Source: CAYMFD01 sp964389475 (GTDB lineage Bacteria > Bacteroidota > Bacteroidia > Chitinophagales > Saprospiraceae). From it: a stretch of 42,359 nt of DNA. The translations under genes and the position numbers were made by a program. The notes below the pieces were generated by a model. The model was given only the letters and a program-made list of their open reading frames with translations, was not told the origin of the DNA and did no database searches. The DNA lies in contig CAYMFD010000020.1 of NCBI GenBank assembly GCA_964389475.1, positions 1 through 42,359 of the forward strand, given 5' to 3'. Below are positions 9,338 to 16,542 of the stretch, piece after piece. Each line of letters opens with the position of its first letter. The first letter of the stretch is position 1.

Positions 9338-10672
9338 CTAAAAAGTATACCTCAAAGCAAGTGCTGCTGATCGTGGGATGTCTAGCCTAATGGCCCTAGG
9401 AATGGCAAGAGCAGTAGGGAACGCTGTGGCACCAAAGTCTAACTCTGTCGTAAACCTCTGCTCGATAATAGGTTGCCTCAAGCTAAACTGTAACGAAAGC
9501 TGAGGCCATGGCGAGTACGTAATAGTTGGAGACATGCCAATTTGACGCTGTACCGCATCGTAGAGGTAGGTGCCACCAGATCTACTGTTAGTCGCCTCAT
9601 TACTCACTGATTGCTCATGCCGTAAGCTCAGGTAGTCGGCTCTTACACCTACTTTAAACTTAGCTGAAAGGCTCCTATCGTAACCCATCTCCATAGCATA
9701 CCCCCCAAGGTGTCTAGGATTAAGCATAGGAGTGACGATAGAACTTAAATCGCCGCTACCGACGTCTTCAAAGGTCTCACTATCACTGGCAATACCTGCA
9801 TCTTGATACCTCGTATTTAGTAGACCAAGGCCCGCATATAGATTATTCGATTTTTTAGAAAAGCTCACTCCGCCACCTAACGCATAAAGGCTAGAAGATG
9901 ACGAAAATATACCCTGGGCAAAGGCGTAAGGCCTAACCGTTACAATATCATCTTGTGTGATGACATTGCTGTAAGCGATCTGACCAGTGCCTAGTTGATA
10001 CTCACTTATCTTAAAGTACGGTGGCTGGACAAGTGATAACTGTTCTATATCTAAGTTCTCAATCGTTGCCTGCTTTCCTGATCCAGAGAGTATCGGTTGC
10101 CTAGGAGTCGCTATCCCTACAATGCTAGCGATTTGGGGTGAGAGGAATTCAACGTCCATCACTTGCACTTCTATCATATCATCTGTGACGACCTGATTGA
10201 CTACACGACTTACATCATTGGCCATGGAGGTGCTACGATCGGTAAAGCTATTACTTACTGCAGTTTTTTCGATATTCTGATTAGTACTGTTCTTTGCGTG
10301 ACTAGCTGCCGCCCCATATGCAGATGAGGGGTTGCTGCTGAACCTGTCCTCTGACACGATATCGTTAGACGCAATATCACCGATTGTCGCACTTGGCTTG
10401 ATCGAGGGAGTCTCTTGATTGACGATTATGCGACCTGCAGTAGTAGTCTCTACCATATCGCTATCACCAGTTATAGCCACACGATTGCGATCTCTGGTAT
10501 TGTCAGATAATATGGTAGTAACTCCTATAACGATTAGGACCATAATCAGCAGACCAGCGAATAGCCATGCGACTAGTCTACGTCGCTTCTTCTCCGTGGG
10601 CATCTCCACGTCTAGCAATGTATGCATCTCCGCCCAGCCTTGATCCATTAGTCGTTTATCATCCATTTCCAT
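9338..10672 (-). CDS. membrane-anchored protein with C-terminal beta-barrel-like domain, paired with ECF sigma factor
   Basis: 444 residues from ATG 10672; a second ATG at 10666 is also possible. There are three parts. A short charged cytoplasmic N-terminus (DDKRLMDQGWAEMHTLL) comes first. A single transmembrane helix follows, about residues 31-50 (LVAWLFAGLLIMVLIVIGV), preceded by KKRRR. A long Ser/Thr-rich spacer then leads to a C-terminal region with alternating outer-membrane-barrel strands ending AALALRYTF, with a terminal aromatic. The start overlaps the end of the sigma-factor gene by 14 bp, so translation is probably coupled. The N-terminal arrangement resembles an anti-sigma factor, but I see no zinc-binding HxxxCxxC. 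Function is inferred from layout. Several Bacteroidota sigma-factor genes are followed by such hybrids. Confidence 0.7.
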   Translation of the reverse strand: MEMDDKRLMDQGWAEMHTLLDVEMPTEKKRRRLVAWLFAGLLIMVLIVIGVTTILSDNTRDRNRVAITGDSDMVETTTAGRIIVNQETPSIKPSATIGDIASNDIVSEDRFSSNPSSAYGAAASHAKNSTNQNIEKTAVSNSFTDRSTSMANDVSRVVNQVVTDDMIEVQVMDVEFLSPQIASIVGIATPRQPILSGSGKQATIENLDIEQLSLVQPPYFKISEYQLGTGQIAYSNVITQDDIVTVRPYAFAQGIFSSSSSLYALGGGVSFSKKSNNLYAGLGLLNTRYQDAGIASDSETFEDVGSGDLSSIVTPMLNPRHLGGYAMEMGYDRSLSAKFKVGVRADYLSLRHEQSVSNEATNSRSGGTYLYDAVQRQIGMSPTITYSPWPQLSLQFSLRQPIIEQRFTTELDFGATAFPTALAIPRAIRLDIPRSAALALRYTF

Positions 10673-11201
10673 ATTCCTTGTATTGCTTAGATAAGAGTTC
10701 ACGCAGTTGCTTGCGGGCAGTACTGAGGTGCCATTTACTGGTGCCCACACTCATGTCCAGCGTTGCGGCTACCTCCTTGTGGGAGTAGCCCTCAACGGCA
10801 TAGAGTATAAAAACCCGCTTGCTCATTGGCGGCAGGTGTGCTGTCACGTTGAGCAAGTCATCGTATATGATAAGGTCCTCCGTACTGACAGACGAAGACG
10901 TCACGGGTAACTCGTCGACGAGTAAAAAGGTAAAGCCCGCATTTTCTTTTTTAAAATGGTCTGACAATGACCTGAAGACGATGGTAGAAACCCAGCTTCT
11001 GAGTGGTCTAGATGTGTCGTACTGGTCGATGTGCTTAAAGACCTTGAGCATGCCATCATTGACGATGGATATGATTGCGTCTTGATCTGTAGTGTAGCGT
11101 CTACACAAGGTAAGTAGAAAGGGGAAACAGTGCTGATAAAGCTGTTGCTGAGCTTTACGCTGATTATTATTACAACCTTTTATGACAGAGTTAAGATCCA
11201 T
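10659..11201 (-). CDS. ECF-type RNA polymerase sigma factor (sigma-70 family)
   Basis: A 180-residue sigma factor with region 2 (about 20-90, LTLCRRYTTDQDAIISIVNDG and RSWVSTIVFRSLSDHFKK) and region 4 (about 120-170, LPPMSKRVFILYAVEGYSHKEVAATLDMSVGTSKW). The ATG at 11201 is chosen over an upstream TTG at 11207. Its stop lies inside the start of the downstream membrane/barrel gene. That pattern fits a sigma factor and membrane regulator made together. It presumably directs RNA polymerase to envelope-related promoters; targets cannot be read from this window. The spacing to the upstream 38-codon ORF is 86 bp. Confidence 0.93.
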   Translation of the reverse strand: MDLNSVIKGCNNNQRKAQQQLYQHCFPFLLTLCRRYTTDQDAIISIVNDGMLKVFKHIDQYDTSRPLRSWVSTIVFRSLSDHFKKENAGFTFLLVDELPVTSSSVSTEDLIIYDDLLNVTAHLPPMSKRVFILYAVEGYSHKEVAATLDMSVGTSKWHLSTARKQLRELLSKQYKEYGNG

Positions 11202-11287
11202 GTACAATATTCATAGTCACAACGTGACCTATCATACAAGTGTACGGACCTAACTTACGGAAAGGTTGGGTGGAAGCGGGAAAAAAT

Positions 11288-11404
11288 TTAAACGCCTAAC
11301 CAACGTTCGTAGTCGTCTTCAATAAAGACCTTCTTGACAGCGTCACGTTTAGTTGTGAAAAAGCCTCTTATTCCTGTGGTGATCTTCTTGATAATTTTGC
11401 TCAT
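11288..11404 (-). CDS. small protein of 38 residues upstream of the ECF sigma gene
   Basis: ATG at 11404 and TAA at 11288-11290 encode 38 residues. The N-terminal half is basic and amphipathic (MSKIIKKITTGIRGFF). The end is acidic to aromatic (EDDYERWLGV). Composition is balanced and unlike random translation of this AT-rich region. It lies on the sigma factor's strand, 86 bp upstream of it, so it could be the first gene or a leader ORF of that operon. I recognise no family. The residues could form one amphipathic helix; function is unknown. Confidence 0.5.
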   Translation of the reverse strand: MSKIIKKITTGIRGFFTTKRDAVKKVFIEDDYERWLGV

Positions 11405-11914
11405 GGTGTAAAGATTATGGGTACTTATCTGTGGGTATAATTATAACGCCGTGTATCTATTATATGTTGATACTTTGGACTGTTAAAGATTCCGTAAGTC
11501 ACATAGTGTGGGGTTGGGTATGTCCCATGACTTGCGGCTGATCCAAAAATAAGACTAAAACATCAACAAATAAAGATTCGTCTTTTACAAAAATTACAAA
11601 CCAGTGAAAACCCTGATACATCAGCCCACCTGATAACCAAATAATCTACAATAATCAGACCCTAAATAATACATGCCCGCTAAATATGAGTCAATAACAA
11701 AACGATCGATCATCTTAAAATGAAATTATAGAAATTTTACTGAGAGTTAATTTACGTAGGTATTTACCCCTCTGATGATAGTACTGCAACAAACTATGAG
11801 TCAGCAACAACTGCTGAAACTTACGGCAGCATATTCTACGCTACCATAGCGTAGCGATCTATGACATATGATTGTAATAATCACGAACTGAGGCTGCGGG
11901 CTTGCTGGTCTATT
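11405..11914. other. AT-rich intergenic region between sigma locus and histidine kinase
   Basis: About 500 bp between divergent transcription units, clearly richer in A and T than the coding DNA. I see no ORF longer than about 16 codons that looks real, no RNA gene and no strong hairpin. It presumably carries the promoters for both directions. Confidence 0.4.
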
Positions 11915-11922
11915 TATCTTTG
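11915..11922 (+). promoter_or_regulatory. -7 promoter box directly before the histidine kinase start
   Basis: TATCTTTG matches the Bacteroidota -7 consensus TAnnTTTG exactly and ends 6 nt before the ATG at 11929. A transcript from it would have almost no leader. No TTG is visible at the usual -33 distance. Confidence 0.45.
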
Positions 11923-11928
11923 AGCTAC

Positions 11929-12909
11929 ATGAAGACAATATCTTACGCTGTCGTGGTTTATGTACTCGTTGCACTATCATGGTGGTCTGTGCTACTACAA
12001 CGAAAAAACACCGAGGCTTTCGAGGCCAAGGCTGCACTGATGAAGTATGAGAACTCAGTGTCGCTAGGTGTGGCAGACTACGACCTCAACGACTACCCAC
12101 CCTATCACGAGCTATCTCAGAAGTACCAGCAGCAACAGGTAATGATATACGGTGAGGCTATCGTTTTTATACTTATGCTCATCTGTGGTATGTGGCTGAT
12201 CAATAGAGCTTACCAAAAGGAGATCAATACGGGTAAGCGTCAACAGAACTTTCTCCTGTCGATCACCCACGAGCTCAAAACCCCCCTAGCGGGTATAGGT
12301 CTGATCTTTGACACCATTAAGAAGCGACAGCTGCCCCACGACAAGATCATATCCTTAATGGAGACAGGTGCCGACGAAAAGCTGCGCCTGGAGAAACTAA
12401 TCAACAACCTACTAGTAGCAGCACGAATAGATACGGCACAGTCCTATAACTTAGAAGATCTCGATATCAATGACCTTATCACAGAAATCACGGATAGGTA
12501 TAGGGGATTTAGACAAAATATGACCATCCACCTAGACCTCGCCGAATCGCTGGTCGCACACGCCGATCGCGAAGCCTTCGTAACCGTAATCACCAACCTC
12601 GTAGAGAATGCCATCAAGTATAGGAGTACGTCTAGAGCTCTCCGGGTATCACTCAAGGCATACGGTGAAGAAGGCATGGTCGTCCTCAAGGTAGGTGATA
12701 ATGGTATAGGTATAGACCCCAAGGAGCACAAGCAGATATTTGACAAATTCTACAGAGTAGGCAGCGAAGAAACAAGGACGACTAAGGGTACAGGGCTCGG
12801 TCTGTTTATCGTAAAAAAGACCGTCGAACGACATGGCGGGACCGTAAGTATCGAACCGGGCCAACCACATGGGTCTGTTTTTGTTACTAGGTGGCCAGCT
12901 ATGGGTTAA
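11929..12909 (+). CDS. two-component sensor histidine kinase
   Basis: Inner-membrane kinase of 326 residues from ATG 11929; an alternative start 27 nt upstream adds a short hydrophobic leader and would precede the promoter box. Two transmembrane helices (about 4-22 and 74-94) enclose a small periplasmic sensor of roughly 50 residues. Next comes the HisKA dimerisation domain with phosphoacceptor His114 in SITHELKTPLAG. The HATPase domain has an N box (NLVENAIKYR), a G1 box (VGDNGIGIDP), an F box (FDKFYR) and a G2 box (GTGLGLFIVKK). The response regulator starts 9 bp after the stop, so the pair is an operon. The stimulus is unknown; the small sensor has no recognisable ligand fold. Confidence 0.95.
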   Translation: MKTISYAVVVYVLVALSWWSVLLQRKNTEAFEAKAALMKYENSVSLGVADYDLNDYPPYHELSQKYQQQQVMIYGEAIVFILMLICGMWLINRAYQKEINTGKRQQNFLLSITHELKTPLAGIGLIFDTIKKRQLPHDKIISLMETGADEKLRLEKLINNLLVAARIDTAQSYNLEDLDINDLITEITDRYRGFRQNMTIHLDLAESLVAHADREAFVTVITNLVENAIKYRSTSRALRVSLKAYGEEGMVVLKVGDNGIGIDPKEHKQIFDKFYRVGSEETRTTKGTGLGLFIVKKTVERHGGTVSIEPGQPHGSVFVTRWPAMG

Positions 12910-12918
12910 AAAACAATC

Positions 12919-13608
12919 ATGCGTATACTACTAGTAGAAGACGAAGAGAATATAAGCAAGCTAATCAAGCTTAACCTCGAAATGGAAGGCTATGAAGTCG
13001 TTGCCTCTGGCAATGGCAAGGAAGCCTTGCGAATGGTCGAGCAGCAGCACTTTGACCTTTTGGTACTGGATATCATGCTACCAGAGGTCAGCGGATACCA
13101 GATCTGCGAAAAGGTACGACTAGCCAACAGCGAGGTCGGCATTATAATAATAAGTGCTAAAGACGCCAGTGCTGATCGTATCAAGGGGCTCAAGCTAGGT
13201 GCAGATGACTACTTGTCTAAGCCTTTTAACCTGGAGGAGTTATTACTACGTATCGATAAGGTATTGAGTCTTCGCAATAAGAAAGAAGATCCAGCCACGG
13301 TCGACGAGTACAGCTTCGGCAAGAACCACGTCAACTTCAGTACGTATATGGCGCAGGGCAACCTAGGAGAGTTTCGACTGACCCGCAAGGAAGTCCTCCT
13401 CCTCAAGATGCTAGTCGAGCGAGTCGGTGAGGTCGTCAGCAGGCAGCAGATCCTGCAAAACGTATGGGGATACGACGTTTACCCTAGCACGCGTACGATC
13501 GATAACTTTATTCTCAATTTTCGCAAGTACTTTGAGGAGAACCCCAAAGAGCCTAAGTTTTTCGAGAGTGTTAGAGGAGTCGGGTATCGTTTCGTTAATA
13601 ACGGATAA
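12919..13608 (+). CDS. OmpR/PhoB-family response regulator
   Basis: A 229-residue DNA-binding regulator. The receiver domain (1-120) has the acidic pocket EDE at residues 7-9, phosphoacceptor Asp51 (LLVLDIMLP) and the conserved Lys101 (LSKPFN). The C-terminal winged helix (about 130-228) carries the family motif NVWGYDVYPSTRTIDNFI and ends ESVRGVGYRFVNNG. It acts with the kinase just upstream. There is no PglZ domain, so it is not the PorX-type T9SS regulator. The DUF1343 lipoprotein 82 bp downstream has its own promoter-like box, so its control by this pair is only a possibility. Confidence 0.96.
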   Translation: MRILLVEDEENISKLIKLNLEMEGYEVVASGNGKEALRMVEQQHFDLLVLDIMLPEVSGYQICEKVRLANSEVGIIIISAKDASADRIKGLKLGADDYLSKPFNLEELLLRIDKVLSLRNKKEDPATVDEYSFGKNHVNFSTYMAQGNLGEFRLTRKEVLLLKMLVERVGEVVSRQQILQNVWGYDVYPSTRTIDNFILNFRKYFEENPKEPKFFESVRGVGYRFVNNG

Positions 13609-13666
13609 GTAGTAAGTCGCCTTACCTCCATAATAGGTAGCCGTTTTAAGTAATAGTAGATCCCTA

Positions 13667-13696
13667 AAACATATGCACTATATTTGGCATATGTTT
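13667..13696 (+). promoter_or_regulatory. palindrome with embedded -7 box at the NamZ-like gene start
   Basis: Inverted repeat AAACATATG (13667-13675) and CATATGTTT (13688-13696), with 9-bp perfect arms and a 12-nt spacer. The spacer contains TATATTTG (13679-13686), an exact TAnnTTTG box. The preferred start codon (13691) lies in the right arm. This layout suits a repressor or activator site overlapping the promoter, or a hairpin that would hide the start. Confidence 0.45.
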
Positions 13697-14878
13697 AAAT
13701 CTACAGCCGTACTCGTCCTTTGCCTATCCCTCATCAGCTGCCTCGGCAGTCAAGATGCTGTGACGATAGACCCGCCAAGCATCATTACTGGGGCAGAACG
13801 GATGAGCCTGTACTTACCCAAGTTCGAGGGTAAGTCCGTTGGTATAGTCGCCAACCACACTAGCTTGGTCGGTGATACTCACCTAGTAGATACCTTACTA
13901 GCCCTAGGTATTGACATCAAGGTGATCATGAGCCCTGAGCATGGATTTAGAGGTACCGCCGATGCTGGTGCCAAGATCAAGGGCGGCATAGACGAAAAAA
14001 CAGGACTACCCATCGTATCGCTGTATGGTAAGCATCGCAAGCCCACAATGCAAGACCTTGCAGGTGTAGACATCGTTGTATTTGACCTGCAGGATGTAGG
14101 TGTTCGCTTCTACACCTATATATCTACCCTCGCCCTAGTCATGGAGGCTGCCGCAGAGCGAGCCCTGCCCGTCATCGTCCTAGATCGCCCTAACCCCAAT
14201 GCACACTATGTAGATGGGCCCATACTAGAGGCGGAGCACAGTTCTTTCGTAGGTATGCACCCCGTACCTATCGTCTATGGTATGACGATCGGCGAATATG
14301 CCAAAATGGTCAACGGCGAGGGCTGGCTAGATAATGAATTGAGGGCAGCACTTACCATCGTACCTTGCCAGCACTACAATCGCAATCGACCATACGACCT
14401 ACCAGTACCACCCTCGCCCAACCTACCTAATGCCGCCGCAGTAGCTCTCTACCCTAGCCTATGCCTCTTAGAAGGTACCGTCGTAAGTGTAGGCAGAGGC
14501 ACAGACAAGCAGTTTCAGGTATATGGTCATCCACAATATCGTGGCGGAGCCTACACCTTCACACCACAGCCCAACGTAGGAGCCCAGCATCCCAAGCTCA
14601 AAGGTCAAGAATGCCAAGGCGTAAACCTTTCGAATCTACAGCGAGACAGTCTACAGCGTCATGGTTTTAGGCTAGACTACCTTATTAATGCTTATCAACA
14701 GACAGGCGGCATGGAAGACTTCTTTCTTAAGAACAACTTCTTTGACAAGTTAGTCGGCAACAATACCGTGCGGACACAGATCCTTAACAATGTAAGCGAG
14801 GCGGAGATCAGAGCTAGCTGGCAAGATGGTATTGAGTCATTTACAGATATCAGAAAAACATATCTAATCTACCCTTAG
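13691..14878 (+). CDS. DUF1343 lipoprotein, NamZ-like exo-beta-N-acetylmuramidase
   Basis: Predicted lipoprotein of 395 residues (ATG 13691; an in-frame ATG at 13673 adds six residues). The signal is MFKSTAVLVLCLSLISC with the lipobox cysteine at residue 17. The DUF1343 body shows VGIVANHTSLVG, SPEHGFRG, GLPIVSLYG, DLQDVGVRFYTYISTL, LDRPNPN and FHP-like/VYGMTIGEYA segments. The Bacillus NamZ member removes MurNAc from the non-reducing ends of peptidoglycan fragments (family GH171), so a role in wall recycling at the envelope is likely. No nagZ, amidase or murQ is adjacent, unlike the Bacillus cluster. Confidence 0.88.
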   Translation: MFKSTAVLVLCLSLISCLGSQDAVTIDPPSIITGAERMSLYLPKFEGKSVGIVANHTSLVGDTHLVDTLLALGIDIKVIMSPEHGFRGTADAGAKIKGGIDEKTGLPIVSLYGKHRKPTMQDLAGVDIVVFDLQDVGVRFYTYISTLALVMEAAAERALPVIVLDRPNPNAHYVDGPILEAEHSSFVGMHPVPIVYGMTIGEYAKMVNGEGWLDNELRAALTIVPCQHYNRNRPYDLPVPPSPNLPNAAAVALYPSLCLLEGTVVSVGRGTDKQFQVYGHPQYRGGAYTFTPQPNVGAQHPKLKGQECQGVNLSNLQRDSLQRHGFRLDYLINAYQQTGGMEDFFLKNNFFDKLVGNNTVRTQILNNVSEAEIRASWQDGIESFTDIRKTYLIYP

Positions 14879-15075
14879 ACTACCCAATTTAGGGTATAAA
14901 AGCACCAAACCTCAGGATTGCCCCCCAATTATATTTTCTCAAAGTAGCTCCAAACAGCCAATTTCGGGCCAGTCTAAGCACGCCAGCTACAAATAGGTCA
15001 ACGAGGCTATCGCAGACGCCAGTTGTATGTAAACAGCGTGTTACCTAGCGTAATGATTTCTTAATGCAGCCTTAG

Positions 15076-15105
15076 TTGTGCCGTAATACGCCGCCTCTAC
15101 TTTTG
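15076..15105 (+). promoter_or_regulatory. promoter of the beta-helix lipoprotein gene
   Basis: TTG at 15076-15078, a 19-nt spacer, then TACTTTTG at 15098-15105. This is the best match in the window to the full Bacteroidota -33/-7 promoter. It would give a leader of about 45 nt before the ATG at 15156. Confidence 0.65.
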
Positions 15106-15155
15106 CATCGTCTTCAATAGGGAAGGCATGTGAACCTCTTACTAAAACAATACCA

Positions 15156-16436
15156 ATGAAGTTAATGAGAAGTGCTTTGTATTTTGCTTTAATCGGTACA
15201 GCAGTATGTCTTACCTCATGCGAAGACGAGTGTGATGTCACCTGCAATGAGAATGAAATCCTTACGATCGACTGTGAGTGTGTAGCACAATCAACAGATG
15301 ATGAAATCCTTGTTACTAACAACATCACAGAAGATACTGAATGGACAGCGGAGAAAGTAATCGTACTAGGTGGTCGTATCACCGTAACTAATGGTGCAAC
15401 ACTTACTATCGCTCCTGGAGCTGTAATCAAGGGCCAATCTGGTGGAGGTGTTAATGCCACGGCCCTAGTAGTAGCTCGTGGTGCTAAACTAAATGCAGTA
15501 GGTACTGCTACACAGCCGATCATCTTTACGACAGTAGCTGATGAGCTAACACCTGAGATGGTAGCTGCTGGAGAGTTTTCTAGTCCTAATATGTCTGCTG
15601 ACCAACGCGGTCGCTGGGGTGGCCTTATCATCCTAGGTAATGCTCCGATATCTGCCAAAAACGATGCAGATGAGCTCGTAACCGAAGTACAAATAGAAGG
15701 TATACCTACATCAGACCCCAATGGTCTATACGGTGGTAACGACAAGGAAGATAACTCTGGCACTATTGCTTACGTGTCTATTCGCCATGGTGGTACAGAC
15801 ATAGGTGCTGGTAACGAGATCAATGGCCTTACACTAGGTGCTGTAGGATCAGGTACATCTATTAATAATATAGAAGTAGTAGCCAATGCTGACGATGGTA
15901 TCGAGTGGTTCGGTGGCACTGTCAATGTCAACAATGCCCTAGTATGGAGTTGTGGAGATGACGGCCTAGATACAGACCAGGCGTGGAATGGTCTATGTAC
16001 TAACTGGATAGTAGCAGTACCTGCAGGTGGTAGTGCTATGGAGCTTGATGGCCCTGAGGGAGACTACATCGACGGTGCACACCAGTTTACAGATGGTATC
16101 ATCTACTGTGGAGACAACATAGATCACATCATCGACCTAGACGACAACACCAATGCAGGTATCAATAGACTATACGTATTCGGTGTAGCGGATAGCTATC
16201 CTGGCGAGGCTGGATTCGAGCCTATCGAGAGCTTCGGTGGTGATGGATCAGGCAACAACGGTCAGTGGGAGTATACTCTACCTGCTGGCAAAGACCCTGC
16301 AACGATATTCACGGGTGTACCTACAGCAGCACTTACAGAAGTTACACTAGAGACTAAGTCTATGGGACCAGATGCCTCTGATTTCGCCTGGTCTTGGGGT
16401 GGTCACTCCGGTACACTTAGCGGCCTAGGACTCTAA
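15156..16436 (+). CDS. surface-type beta-helix lipoprotein partnered with a TonB-dependent receptor
   Basis: 426-residue lipoprotein; the signal MKLMRSALYFALIGTAVCLTSC places the lipidated cysteine at residue 22. The acidic residues right after it (CEDECD) resemble the export signals that send Bacteroidota lipoproteins to the cell surface. A short Cys-rich segment (to about residue 44) precedes a repetitive Gly/Asn/Asp-rich region (ITVTNGATLTIAPGAVIKGQ, GGLIILGNAPI, NNIEVVANADDGIEWFGG), typical of a right-handed parallel beta-helix. Related proteins are widespread beside TonB receptors in this phylum and are often misnamed multidrug transporters. The receptor gene follows after a terminator. 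It probably helps capture a ligand; which one is unknown. Confidence 0.8.
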   Translation: MKLMRSALYFALIGTAVCLTSCEDECDVTCNENEILTIDCECVAQSTDDEILVTNNITEDTEWTAEKVIVLGGRITVTNGATLTIAPGAVIKGQSGGGVNATALVVARGAKLNAVGTATQPIIFTTVADELTPEMVAAGEFSSPNMSADQRGRWGGLIILGNAPISAKNDADELVTEVQIEGIPTSDPNGLYGGNDKEDNSGTIAYVSIRHGGTDIGAGNEINGLTLGAVGSGTSINNIEVVANADDGIEWFGGTVNVNNALVWSCGDDGLDTDQAWNGLCTNWIVAVPAGGSAMELDGPEGDYIDGAHQFTDGIIYCGDNIDHIIDLDDNTNAGINRLYVFGVADSYPGEAGFEPIESFGGDGSGNNGQWEYTLPAGKDPATIFTGVPTAALTEVTLETKSMGPDASDFAWSWGGHSGTLSGLGL

Positions 16437-16469
16437 CTTTAGCCCAAAGAAAGCAAACAATTATTCCCC

Positions 16470-16507
16470 GTCAGGCTCCGCTGCCACCAATGGAGCCTGA
16501 TGTTTTT
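16470..16507 (+). terminator. intrinsic terminator between lipoprotein and receptor genes
   Basis: Stem TCAGGCTCC (16471-16479) and GGAGCCTGA (16492-16500), perfect 9 bp with a 12-nt loop and a run of T from 16503. It should lower or end transcription before the receptor gene, so the two are likely produced at different levels or from separate promoters. Confidence 0.8.
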
Positions 16508-16542
16508 TCTCTTTCTTTTTTATACGAAACACATAAATTGTA

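Noticed and set aside
12919..13608. PorX-type T9SS regulator
   Set aside because: The output domain is an OmpR-type winged helix, not PglZ.
15041..15763. 240-codon minus-strand frame opposite the beta-helix lipoprotein
   Set aside because: Ser/Thr/Val-rich antisense of a highly biased gene that has a clear signal peptide, promoter and terminator on the plus strand.
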